From assembly GCF_003075435.1 (NCBI RefSeq), contig NZ_QCZJ01000008.1:154067-218066 (forward strand): a DNA stretch of 64,000 bases, written 5' to 3'. The notes under the pieces are model-generated. The model was not told where the DNA came from. It ran no database searches and saw only the letters and a program-made list of their open reading frames with translations. Shown piece after piece: positions 1-7,769 of the stretch (position 1 is the stretch's first letter; the number at the start of each line of letters is the position of its first letter). This DNA is from Terrimonas sp. (lineage in GTDB: Bacteria; Bacteroidota; Bacteroidia; Chitinophagales; Chitinophagaceae). A program made the position numbers and the translations under genes.

Positions 1-408
1 CAGGGATTCAGGAATATACAGAGAATGTCGGCCGCCCAGGAAAAAATTTTGCTGGCGATAGGATCAAAATGTTCAAGTGCCGTTTTGGAAGACATAACAG
101 ATTGTATAGAGCTGGTTAGAAAAAAATGTTTTGCTTTTGATACGGCAAATCCTCAAAGCGTTACGGAATTTCGTTCACAGATGCCTGACATCGTAAAGAT
201 GTTGAGAGAAAACGCGTCCCGAATTGTTCTTGCAAAAACAATGGCCATAAAAAGGTTAACTACCACGGAACTGAATGGCTATGAAAGAGCAATGGAAACG
301 TTCGATAACATATTTACTGCGCAGCAAAGGCTGGATAAAGAAATAAAAGACGTTGAGGAAGGAAGGGATGAAAGGGAAATTATTGAAGACCCCGTTATTG
401 AAAATTAA
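1..408 (+). CDS. C-terminal end of a TM/coiled-coil paralogue, cut by window edge
   Basis: The reading frame is open from base 1, so the visible 135 residues are the tail of a longer gene that starts outside the window. The first residues (QGFRNIQRMSAAQ) line up with the stretch QSIENVKKMLAAQ inside the tail of the next gene (444-2096), and both end in an acidic, charged helix (EIKDVEEGRDEREIIED versus EIEEIQAGDDELEIIDD). It therefore looks like a fourth member of the paralogue family seen at 444, 5994 and 7770. The visible part is helical with likely coiled-coil character; the N-terminal domain and membrane helix expected from its relatives are not in view. The internal ATG at 25 is unlikely to be the true start. 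Function unknown. Confidence 0.75.
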   Translation, partial: QGFRNIQRMSAAQEKILLAIGSKCSSAVLEDITDCIELVRKKCFAFDTANPQSVTEFRSQMPDIVKMLRENASRIVLAKTMAIKRLTTTELNGYERAMETFDNIFTAQQRLDKEIKDVEEGRDEREIIEDPVIEN

Positions 409-443
409 TCTTCTTTTTTTTTAAAACAATCAAATTATTAGCA

Positions 444-2096
444 ATGGTAAATACAACATGGAAAGTTACCAATAACACGACAAAAATTAGTTTGGTAATC
501 ATCAATGCATCGGTTGATTCAGATGCTCCTCAAGCATTCTATTATGATCAAAGTACTTCGCTGCTTCCTTTCTCAGCGTCGAATATTTTAGCACCAGGCA
601 CCAGCGATACGATTACTGTACCTGACATAAACAAAGACAAAAATGGATATAGCCTTCCTTTTACATTTATTGTGGCTAATGCTATAACCCTTGCTCCGCT
701 GAAAGCGCTAACATTCAAAGCTGACCTTTCGGATATCAGAGAACTTAGTATAGACGATACTACGCTGAGTGATATTGCTGCTGTTTTTGATTTTAATAAA
801 AACATTACGGCATTTCCGGCATCTGAATTGGCAACAGAATTTGCTGCAATTGATTTTTCCGATGAAGCTGCAGTAAATGAGTTCTTTGCTGTTCATGAAG
901 ATTATAAAAAGGTTACATTGGATGCTTTGCACCTGGTACGCAGCTATTACAATGCTTTGCCGTACGGTTGGACCAACGGGAAAGACACTACTATTTATTT
1001 GTACAGCGGCGATTATGAAAATGTATCTGACACAGAAAAAGTAAGATCAGTCGGTACTATAAAAATTACAAATGACTGGACACAGCCACTTCCCCTAAGT
1101 GTTCCTGACATATTCAGCATGCAGATAAAACTTAATGACGATAGATCAAGGAAGTTGCTATTCAAAGATGGCGCTTTCTGGGACTCTGCCAACACATCAT
1201 CAGCGAAAGTTGCCTTAGCGGCTTCATTTGTAATTCCAAGCCAGTTAACGCTTGATGATGCAAGTAATAAAATCTGTACATCACTCACCGGTACATTAAA
1301 TGGAAAAGATGCGTTTGGGTTGGAAGGTGTTTCTCCAACCGACCCTGACGGTAACGGTGGTTTTTTGGAATTATTTGATGTGCATAGTTTTAAAGATGGA
1401 CTTACACTTGCCATGTATGGTATAGGCATTGCCGTTGCGATAGGACTGCTAGTTAAACTCGGCCAGTTTATAAAATGGTGTAAAGATTATGGCAATCCAA
1501 CTATTGACCAGAAGGAAAGAGCTGCACAAACAGAGGAACTTAAGTTGCAAATTGATGAAAAAGCCCGATTGGTGGTAAGCAAGGTAAATGAAATGATAGG
1601 TATTCCTAAACCAGAAGACATTCCCGCCAACCAGCAAGCTTATAGCGAGCAACAGTTAACCAGCAAAACACTTCAGTCTATAGAGAATGTAAAGAAGATG
1701 CTGGCTGCCCAGACTGATCAGTTAGCAATTGTCGGGGATAATTTTACAACAGGAGACATGCAATTGCTGGCAGACAATCTTGGGCGGGTACAACTCAGGA
1801 TAGATAGAGGAACAAGCCCTGAAGCACTTGCGCAGTTTCGTACAGACTTAAAAGATACTTTAGATATACTTAGCATTAACAACACCAGCATATTTGTTGC
1901 TAAAACTAAAATAAACAATTTGTTAGTCAGTGAAGAAAGAGTGGCATACGACCGGGCATTTGAAGCCTTTGATTCCACGCGGCGTATACAGGAAAGGATA
2001 AGAGAGGAAATTGAAGAGATTCAGGCTGGCGATGATGAGTTGGAAATTATTGATGATGAGGGTGCCGGACCCAGCGAGCCTATCATTGAGAGATGA
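444..2096 (+). CDS. Unknown protein: beta-rich N-domain, one TM helix, coiled-coil tail (paralogue A)
   Basis: I do not recognise the family. The 550 residues fall in three parts: a probably beta-rich region (about 1-300) opening with WKVTNNTTKISLVIIN; one hydrophobic segment at about 319-341; and a charged helical tail to the end. There is no signal peptide. An acidic loop DPDGNGG at about residue 300, just before the membrane segment, resembles a Ca-binding EF-hand-type loop. Motifs shared with the genes at 5994 and 7770 include an initial TNN, FPxSxLAxxF (about residue 125) and SYYNALPYGW (about 167). The gene begins 35 bases after the preceding paralogue and is followed by a hairpin and the large repeat protein, so the set is probably co-transcribed. 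A membrane-inserting effector or a structural component are both conceivable; neither is shown. Confidence 0.8.
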   Translation: MVNTTWKVTNNTTKISLVIINASVDSDAPQAFYYDQSTSLLPFSASNILAPGTSDTITVPDINKDKNGYSLPFTFIVANAITLAPLKALTFKADLSDIRELSIDDTTLSDIAAVFDFNKNITAFPASELATEFAAIDFSDEAAVNEFFAVHEDYKKVTLDALHLVRSYYNALPYGWTNGKDTTIYLYSGDYENVSDTEKVRSVGTIKITNDWTQPLPLSVPDIFSMQIKLNDDRSRKLLFKDGAFWDSANTSSAKVALAASFVIPSQLTLDDASNKICTSLTGTLNGKDAFGLEGVSPTDPDGNGGFLELFDVHSFKDGLTLAMYGIGIAVAIGLLVKLGQFIKWCKDYGNPTIDQKERAAQTEELKLQIDEKARLVVSKVNEMIGIPKPEDIPANQQAYSEQQLTSKTLQSIENVKKMLAAQTDQLAIVGDNFTTGDMQLLADNLGRVQLRIDRGTSPEALAQFRTDLKDTLDILSINNTSIFVAKTKINNLLVSEERVAYDRAFEAFDSTRRIQERIREEIEEIQAGDDELEIIDDEGAGPSEPIIER

Positions 2097-2154
2097 TCTG
2101 CATAACGGGAAATTAATTCTTCAAAGATTTAATAAAATACCACATATCGTGGAA

Positions 2155-2190
2155 ATAGCCTACCTGCATGAAACGATGCAGGCAGGCTAT
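2155..2190 (+). terminator. Intergenic hairpin
   Basis: ATAGCCTACCTGCAT (2155-2169) pairs with ATGCAGGCAGGCTAT (2176-2190) around a six-base loop, with one T-G pair. It is followed within ten bases by a T-rich stretch (ATTTTTT). It lies between paralogue A and the large repeat protein and could be a partial terminator or an mRNA-stabilising hairpin separating the expression of the two genes. Confidence 0.5.
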
Positions 2191-2245
2191 CTCCACTATT
2201 TTTTACGCCCACCCTTCACCATTTTTTACTTCAAAAAAAAATATA

Positions 2246-5200
2246 ATGTCAACAAGCACTACTATACCAGCCATTTCATTTGAGAATGACCTGGATTATG
2301 ATATTATCATTTATGATTCTTTCGGAGATGATGAAACGGACTCTGACGACAACACAGATGATAATTATTTTGGAACGCTTACGTCACTGGGAACAGTAAC
2401 GGCGAGATCAACATCAAGTATTCAACCTATTCACAGTACATCAGCTTTCATAGTAGAAAACAAATCAACTCAAAAGCCTGTGAAACGGTGTACAAAAATG
2501 TCCTTTCAAAAAAACATTACCTCATTTGTGGTAAATCAGGATGATGAAGACGCTATGACAGCGGTCTTTAAATTCATAGACTTTTATCTGAAAAACCCCA
2601 ATGATGATATGTCGAAAGCTTTTACCGCAATCTTAAATGAAGATTCAAGCAACTGGTTTTCGGATATTCCTGATTTCTTTTCAAAATATCCTGCTTATTC
2701 AAAATGTACCTTCCCGGATTATATGATGGGGATTACTTATAATGCTATGAACCCACCACCAGTGCCATCCTCAAACCCTTCTTCGCCGCCTCCACCGCCA
2801 ACCTACTCATTAAAAAAACTTACCCTAGCAATGGGAGCTCAATGGCCGGAAGGATTGCCGGATATAGCTGTATCAAATTTTTCCTGCACCAATAAGAATA
2901 GCAATATATTAATCGTTGCCGAAATTGATATTGCGGGGTTGTGTTTTGAATCGGACGTTATTGCAAGGAATGTAACTACCATCATGGGGGGAGATAAGAA
3001 ATTTACAGTTGCCATTCAATTTAATTATGCAGTTAGCCTAGGTATTTTTGGTACCAGACTCAGTTTTTTACCAGAAAACTTCAGTATTCCAGTAGGCGGT
3101 AATAATTCCATATCGGTAACAAAGCCCGCCATCACTTTTGATATCAATCCTCTTTTCAAGTTTGTGCTGTTTACTTTAAAAGGCACCATTCCTTTTAATA
3201 TCAATAATAAAACCTTTGATGCATTAGTTTCAGTAGCGGTAGATAATGATGAAGCATCTATAGGAGTTACCATTGAAGGTGACCATGGTTCTCTTCCTGC
3301 TCCTCCTGGCTTAAAAGGGCTATTCTTTGATGAGTTTGGTGTTGGTATTGGTGTATTCTTTGAACCACTTTCCTGTATTATTGGCATTGACGGCAAGTTT
3401 CATATTGGCAGTAACAACAGCATTGTATCGCTGGATGATGATACGTTTGCCCTGGTGTGCAAAATTACCGGTGATGCAATTACACCGGCATTTGCATCCT
3501 TCTATATACCAAAACTTGATCTGGATACTGTCATCGCACTCTTTACCAATGTAAATGTACACCTCGACGTTCCTGTATCATTTGAGGATTTGTCATTTCG
3601 TTGGGTAGACTCTTTAATGTCAGGATATGTAATGCCCGATGGCACCCTTTCCGATAGTGGATACGGTTTTTCTGCAGCCTGCAACATCGGTTCTTTCGGT
3701 TTTTATGGCGACGTGGAACTCGATTTGAATAATGGGCTTACCGCCAATGTTGAGGTATCACCCATTAACTGGAAGAATGTTTTCAAACTTACTGGAGATG
3801 GAAAAGGATTTAATATTAAGGTGGATCCTCATGGTAATCCTATCCGCAACAATTTTGTTCCCACTACACAAGAAGAAAAGAATGCTGTTGCCAATGCCAC
3901 CGAAAAGATAATTACCACACCAGGGGGGGCCTGCCTTATCATCAATACATTAAGTATGCCCATTCTTCACCTTAATGCAAAGGCGAGTTTGTTTGACCTG
4001 CTCGAATACGATATTACAGCAGATATTAATAAAGATGGTATTAAGTTCGAACTTGACTTTGGTGCCGTACTAATGGAAAAAATGGTATGTAACCTTACCG
4101 ACTTTCATAACCTTTATGCAGAATTTGGTTATTATATCGATAAATCGATACCATTGCCCAAGATGGCTGGAGTAAATATAGGATCTATTCCCTTAAAGGC
4201 TGATGCAGCACTTCACTTATCTGTTAAAACATCGCTTACGGATATTGTGATCTCTACCGGTGGAAAATTTGACTTTGAAGATTATCATTTCACTTTTGGT
4301 GATTTTACCGTTGATATTAGTATCAGCAAAATAACCGACTTTCTTGGCGCGGTTGTTCAATATCTCATTGCTGAAGCAGAATCAATTTTTTCTACTGTAA
4401 TTGATTCTGCTGAGCATTGGGCTGTAGCTGCAGGCAAGGGCATCGTTACGGAGTTTGATGATGCGGGTAAAGTAATGAATAACGTCTACAAAAAAGCAAA
4501 AGAAGATGTTCCAGCTATACTGAAAACAGCGGGTTTTGCGGCTAACGACATAGCAAAAAGCTTAAAGAATGGTTATAGTGCCACCCAAAAAGATATTGCG
4601 GTTGCATTGAAAGCAGTCGGATATTCTGCTGATGATATTACAAAAAGTTTGAGAAGTGCCTTTGATGCTACTACAAGCGCCGTTGCTGATGCTCTAAAAA
4701 CAGCAGCTTTTTCAATATCGGAAGTGGCTAAAGCTATAAAGATCAATTGGAACGCAGCACAAGTAGATATTGCCTGGGCCATGATGATGGTAGGTTATAC
4801 ACAAATAGAAGTGGCCAATGGATTGAGAGGTGCATTCGACGCTACCACAGATAGTGTTGCTGATGCGATGAAAAAAGTTGGTTACAAAGCAGAGGATGTG
4901 GCTGTAGCGATCAAGGGGGCGTGGGGTGCTTTGCAAACCGATGTATCCTGGGCTATGATGATGGTGGGATTCACAGAAACAGAAGTTGCTAATGGACTGA
5001 GGAAAGCGTTTGATGCAACTACTGACAGTGTTGCTGATGCCATGAAGAAAATTGGTTACAAAGCAGAAGATGTAGCCATAGCCATTAAAAATGCATGGGG
5101 AGCTCTACAAACTGATGTAACCTGGGCCATGATGATGGTAGGGTTTACAGAAACGGATGTAGCTAAAGGATTACGAAAAGCGTTTGACGCTACTACTGAT

Positions 5201-5692
5201 AGTGTTGCTGATGCGATGAAAAAAATTGGTTATAAAGCAGAAGATGTAGCGAAAGCAATCAGGAATGGATGGAATGCTGAGGAAAAGGATGTAACCTGGG
5301 CTATGATGATGGTTGGATTTGCTGCCAATGATATATGCAAGGGATTACAAAGTGCTTTCGGTTCGGGTTCACAAGCTGTAGCAAATGCTTTTAAAATAAT
5401 CGGGATAAGAGCACAGGATACAGCCAATGCTGTTAAGGTTGTATTAAGTTCCACCATTAATGAAACAGCGGCTGTATTAAAACAGGCTGGTTATGCAGCC
5501 AATGATGTAGCCTCCGCTCTTGGAAATGCTTTTGGTGAAGGGGCGAGTGCTGTAGCCGATGCCATGAAACAAGTAGGTTATGCAGCGAATGATGTAAAAA
5601 ATGCCTTTGAAGAGGTGGGAGGCGACTTTAAAAATTTTGCTGAGAGTGCATGGAATGACGTAAAGAATGCATTCAATCCCTCCAATTGGTAA
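2246..5692 (+). CDS. Large unknown protein with thirteen 29-residue amphipathic repeats
   Basis: I chose the ATG at 2246 (MSTSTTIPAISFEND); an in-frame ATG at 2168 lies inside the preceding hairpin and is less likely. The product has 1148 residues. Residues 1-165 look homologous to the N-terminal domain of the neighbouring paralogues (FxKFIDFYLKNPNDDMSKAF; FFSKYPAYSKCTFPDYMMG, matching FFAVHEDYKKVTLDALHLV). A Pro/Ser linker follows (about 169-187), then roughly 530 residues rich in beta-strand pattern, and from 755 to 1131 thirteen exact-length 29-residue repeats of the form VADAMKxxGYxAxDVAxAIKxAWxAxxxD. No signal peptide and no obvious membrane helix. Similar amphipathic repeats occur in membrane-binding or rod-forming proteins, but no function can be assigned. 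A tape-measure role is unsupported because no phage genes are present. Confidence 0.8.
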   Translation: MSTSTTIPAISFENDLDYDIIIYDSFGDDETDSDDNTDDNYFGTLTSLGTVTARSTSSIQPIHSTSAFIVENKSTQKPVKRCTKMSFQKNITSFVVNQDDEDAMTAVFKFIDFYLKNPNDDMSKAFTAILNEDSSNWFSDIPDFFSKYPAYSKCTFPDYMMGITYNAMNPPPVPSSNPSSPPPPPTYSLKKLTLAMGAQWPEGLPDIAVSNFSCTNKNSNILIVAEIDIAGLCFESDVIARNVTTIMGGDKKFTVAIQFNYAVSLGIFGTRLSFLPENFSIPVGGNNSISVTKPAITFDINPLFKFVLFTLKGTIPFNINNKTFDALVSVAVDNDEASIGVTIEGDHGSLPAPPGLKGLFFDEFGVGIGVFFEPLSCIIGIDGKFHIGSNNSIVSLDDDTFALVCKITGDAITPAFASFYIPKLDLDTVIALFTNVNVHLDVPVSFEDLSFRWVDSLMSGYVMPDGTLSDSGYGFSAACNIGSFGFYGDVELDLNNGLTANVEVSPINWKNVFKLTGDGKGFNIKVDPHGNPIRNNFVPTTQEEKNAVANATEKIITTPGGACLIINTLSMPILHLNAKASLFDLLEYDITADINKDGIKFELDFGAVLMEKMVCNLTDFHNLYAEFGYYIDKSIPLPKMAGVNIGSIPLKADAALHLSVKTSLTDIVISTGGKFDFEDYHFTFGDFTVDISISKITDFLGAVVQYLIAEAESIFSTVIDSAEHWAVAAGKGIVTEFDDAGKVMNNVYKKAKEDVPAILKTAGFAANDIAKSLKNGYSATQKDIAVALKAVGYSADDITKSLRSAFDATTSAVADALKTAAFSISEVAKAIKINWNAAQVDIAWAMMMVGYTQIEVANGLRGAFDATTDSVADAMKKVGYKAEDVAVAIKGAWGALQTDVSWAMMMVGFTETEVANGLRKAFDATTDSVADAMKKIGYKAEDVAIAIKNAWGALQTDVTWAMMMVGFTETDVAKGLRKAFDATTDSVADAMKKIGYKAEDVAKAIRNGWNAEEKDVTWAMMMVGFAANDICKGLQSAFGSGSQAVANAFKIIGIRAQDTANAVKVVLSSTINETAAVLKQAGYAANDVASALGNAFGEGASAVADAMKQVGYAANDVKNAFEEVGGDFKNFAESAWNDVKNAFNPSNW
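4508..5638 (+). repeat. Thirteen tandem 87-bp (29-residue) units, with a 174-bp higher-order period
   Basis: The encoded units start VPAILKTAGF, IAVALKAVGY, VADALKTAAF, IAWAMMMVGY, VADAMKKVGY and so on, each exactly 29 residues. From the fourth to the ninth unit two types alternate (xxWAMMMVGF... and VADAMKKIGY...), making a 58-residue super-repeat that is also nearly identical in DNA. Outer units are more diverged. This suggests recent expansion of a two-unit block by unequal recombination in the middle of the array. Confidence 0.9.
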
Positions 5693-5696
5693 CATT

Positions 5697-5729
5697 CAAC
5701 AGGGGGCAATCCTATGGGGTTCCCCGTTG
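5697..5729 (+). terminator. Weak GC-rich hairpin after the repeat-protein gene
   Basis: CAAC(A)GGGG at 5697-5705 can pair with CCCCGTTG at 5722-5729, with one bulged A. No long T-run follows, so termination would be weak or Rho-assisted. Confidence 0.35.
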
Positions 5730-5753
5730 CTATAAAATAGCCTGTTTAAGCTA

Positions 5754-5784
5754 TTGAATAGTGTAAAACACCATATTAAATTTG
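5754..5784 (+). promoter_or_regulatory. Candidate Bacteroidota promoter for the paralogue at 5994
   Basis: TTG at 5754-5756 and TAAATTTG at 5777-5784, separated by 20 bases, match the TTG / TAnnTTTG pattern of the major sigma factor of Bacteroidota. If used, it leaves an untranslated leader of about 200 bases before the gene at 5994. The rest of 5730-5993 holds no gene I can support. Confidence 0.4.
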
Positions 5785-5993
5785 CATCTGTAAATAAACA
5801 CTGAAACACCTGGATACAACTCTAGATAAGGAGATCTTAAAGTATACAAACTGTTCTTAGTTTCCAGGTATTATAAATGTCTCTTCCATTTTTGCATGCA
5901 GCGAAAGCTGTAAGTGTAGCTGACAGGCTAAATATACCTGTGAGGAAGCCTTCTTATTTGATAGCTATTATAAACAATTTAAAAATTTAAAGC

Positions 5994-7652
5994 ATGGCAA
6001 ACGGTTTTAAAGTAACCAATAACATTTCAAAGGAGATCAACCTGGTAGTGATTGATACATATACTACGGAGGTTATTCCGACTCAATACTTATACGAACA
6101 AAGCTTGCAGCTTATTACTTCTTCTACTTCCCAACGTTTCATTAGTCCAAAGGGTGGGCAGGAATTATTTGAGTTTCCAGCCGTGCATACAGATAAAAAT
6201 GGCACGGAATTGCCTTATTCTTTTATTATTGCAGTAGCGGAAACCCTGGCGCCGGTTTGTGTTCAGACAGTAAGCCTCAGCGAGGTGCAAACCTTAGATG
6301 GTTTTACCATCACAGATGAACAGGTAACCTATATCAACAAGGTGTTTGATTTTATCCAGAATATTGCTGCGTTTCCTACATCGGACCTGGCAGTGGACTT
6401 TGCAACAGTACTTAAAGCTGGGACTGACGCTGACATTGCTGCTTTCTTTGCAGCATCAAAAGGTTACACGGATGTAAAAATAGATGATGTAATGCTTGCG
6501 CAGAGTTATTACGATGCGTTACCTTATGGATGGGTTAATGGTAAAAATGCTAAATTCTACCTATACTCTAAAGACTACAAAAACAATACAGATACTGATG
6601 AACCCATAGGGCATATCGAAATAACCAATGATTGGAGTGTACCCATTACTGTAACGCCGGATCCTGTCAAATTTAAAATATCATTAACCACCTATGATGA
6701 TAGCAAAACAATCCCCCTCGAATTTAAAGATGGTACGTTCTGGGATTCAATCCAAAAAGATATTCCGTTAGTAGCCCTAAAAGGTTCATTTATTGTACCC
6801 AGCCAATTTACCATGGATAATTCTCGTACCGACATTGAGCCTTATGTGATCGGTAATATGAATGGCTATGATGTATTCGGTCTAAATGAAAAAGCACCGC
6901 ATGATCAGGATGGCGATGGAGGTTTTCTCGACGTTTTTGAGGTACATAACTTCAAAGAAGGATTAGACCTGGCACTTTATTTTGTGGGCATAGGAACCGC
7001 TATTGCCTTTTTCGTAGGGGTGTACTATGGAATTAAATATGTAAAAAATAAATTCAGATCAGACGATACGATTGAAACCCAGAAAAAAGCAAAAGAAGTA
7101 AAAGAAGCAATTCAGGCAAGTGTTGAAAAAATTTTAAAAAAGGTAGTGAGGCAGGTGGAGCAAAATGATTATTTGGGTGATGTAAACGAAATCCAAGGTG
7201 CTGCCAAGACACTAGCTATAAACAAAAGATTAAGAGTTGCCAGAACCAACCTGCAGGACGCGGCTAATTCGTTAACAGACTCAATAACTGCGCTGGGCAG
7301 TAATCATGTAGATGCCGGAATGCAGAATATATTGGATGCCCTCACCCCCATACAAACCCGGCTTGCCAATGGTAGCCTGGAGGACATTTCCGGTCTTATT
7401 GATCTGAACACATCGGACCTGTTACAACAATATAACACGCGGATAAATGCCAGAAAAATCGCTGTTGTTGACAGAATGAGCAATGAACAGAAAAAAGCAT
7501 TTAAGGAAGCGCAGGATGCTTATGACGAAGTGATGGAAGTAGAGCGTTTTATTGAAGAACAACTGGTAGAGCTTTCGGAGGGGAACGATGCAGAAGAACT
7601 TGAAGGGCATATTGAGCATGAGGAAGTAATAGTTCCTCGGGGCGGTGAATAA
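5994..7652 (+). CDS. Unknown protein: beta-rich N-domain, one TM helix, coiled-coil tail (paralogue B)
   Basis: The 552-residue product is the closest relative of the one at 444: FKVTNNISKEINLVVID at the N-terminus, NIAAFPTSDLAVDFA at about 122-136, SYYDALPYGWVNGK at about 169, FKDGTFWDS at about 245, and the acidic loop DQDGDGG at about 304. One membrane segment lies at about 323-349 (LALYFVGIGTAIAFFVG), followed by a long Lys/Glu/Gln-rich helical tail ending in an acidic stretch. No signal peptide is present. The gene has a candidate promoter of its own. The two paralogues are clearly diverged, not a recent copy. Function unknown; topology with the beta-rich domain and the tail on opposite sides of a membrane is an inference. 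Confidence 0.8.
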   Translation: MANGFKVTNNISKEINLVVIDTYTTEVIPTQYLYEQSLQLITSSTSQRFISPKGGQELFEFPAVHTDKNGTELPYSFIIAVAETLAPVCVQTVSLSEVQTLDGFTITDEQVTYINKVFDFIQNIAAFPTSDLAVDFATVLKAGTDADIAAFFAASKGYTDVKIDDVMLAQSYYDALPYGWVNGKNAKFYLYSKDYKNNTDTDEPIGHIEITNDWSVPITVTPDPVKFKISLTTYDDSKTIPLEFKDGTFWDSIQKDIPLVALKGSFIVPSQFTMDNSRTDIEPYVIGNMNGYDVFGLNEKAPHDQDGDGGFLDVFEVHNFKEGLDLALYFVGIGTAIAFFVGVYYGIKYVKNKFRSDDTIETQKKAKEVKEAIQASVEKILKKVVRQVEQNDYLGDVNEIQGAAKTLAINKRLRVARTNLQDAANSLTDSITALGSNHVDAGMQNILDALTPIQTRLANGSLEDISGLIDLNTSDLLQQYNTRINARKIAVVDRMSNEQKKAFKEAQDAYDEVMEVERFIEEQLVELSEGNDAEELEGHIEHEEVIVPRGGE

Positions 7653-7769
7653 CCGCAGGTGTTACGCAGTCCGCTTTCACCAACACAACTTATCATTTAA
7701 TGGTAATAATACAACTCGTTATGCATGATACTGCGAAACCATTTTTAAACCAAATAAATATTAAATAAC

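Noticed and set aside
2011..2283. A 90-codon plus-strand frame overlapping the end of paralogue A and the start of the giant gene
   Set aside because: It overlaps two better-supported genes and has no motif.
4508..5638. Phage tape-measure protein reading of the helical repeats
   Set aside because: No phage structural, lysis or packaging genes are nearby, and the N-domain is shared with membrane-helix paralogues.
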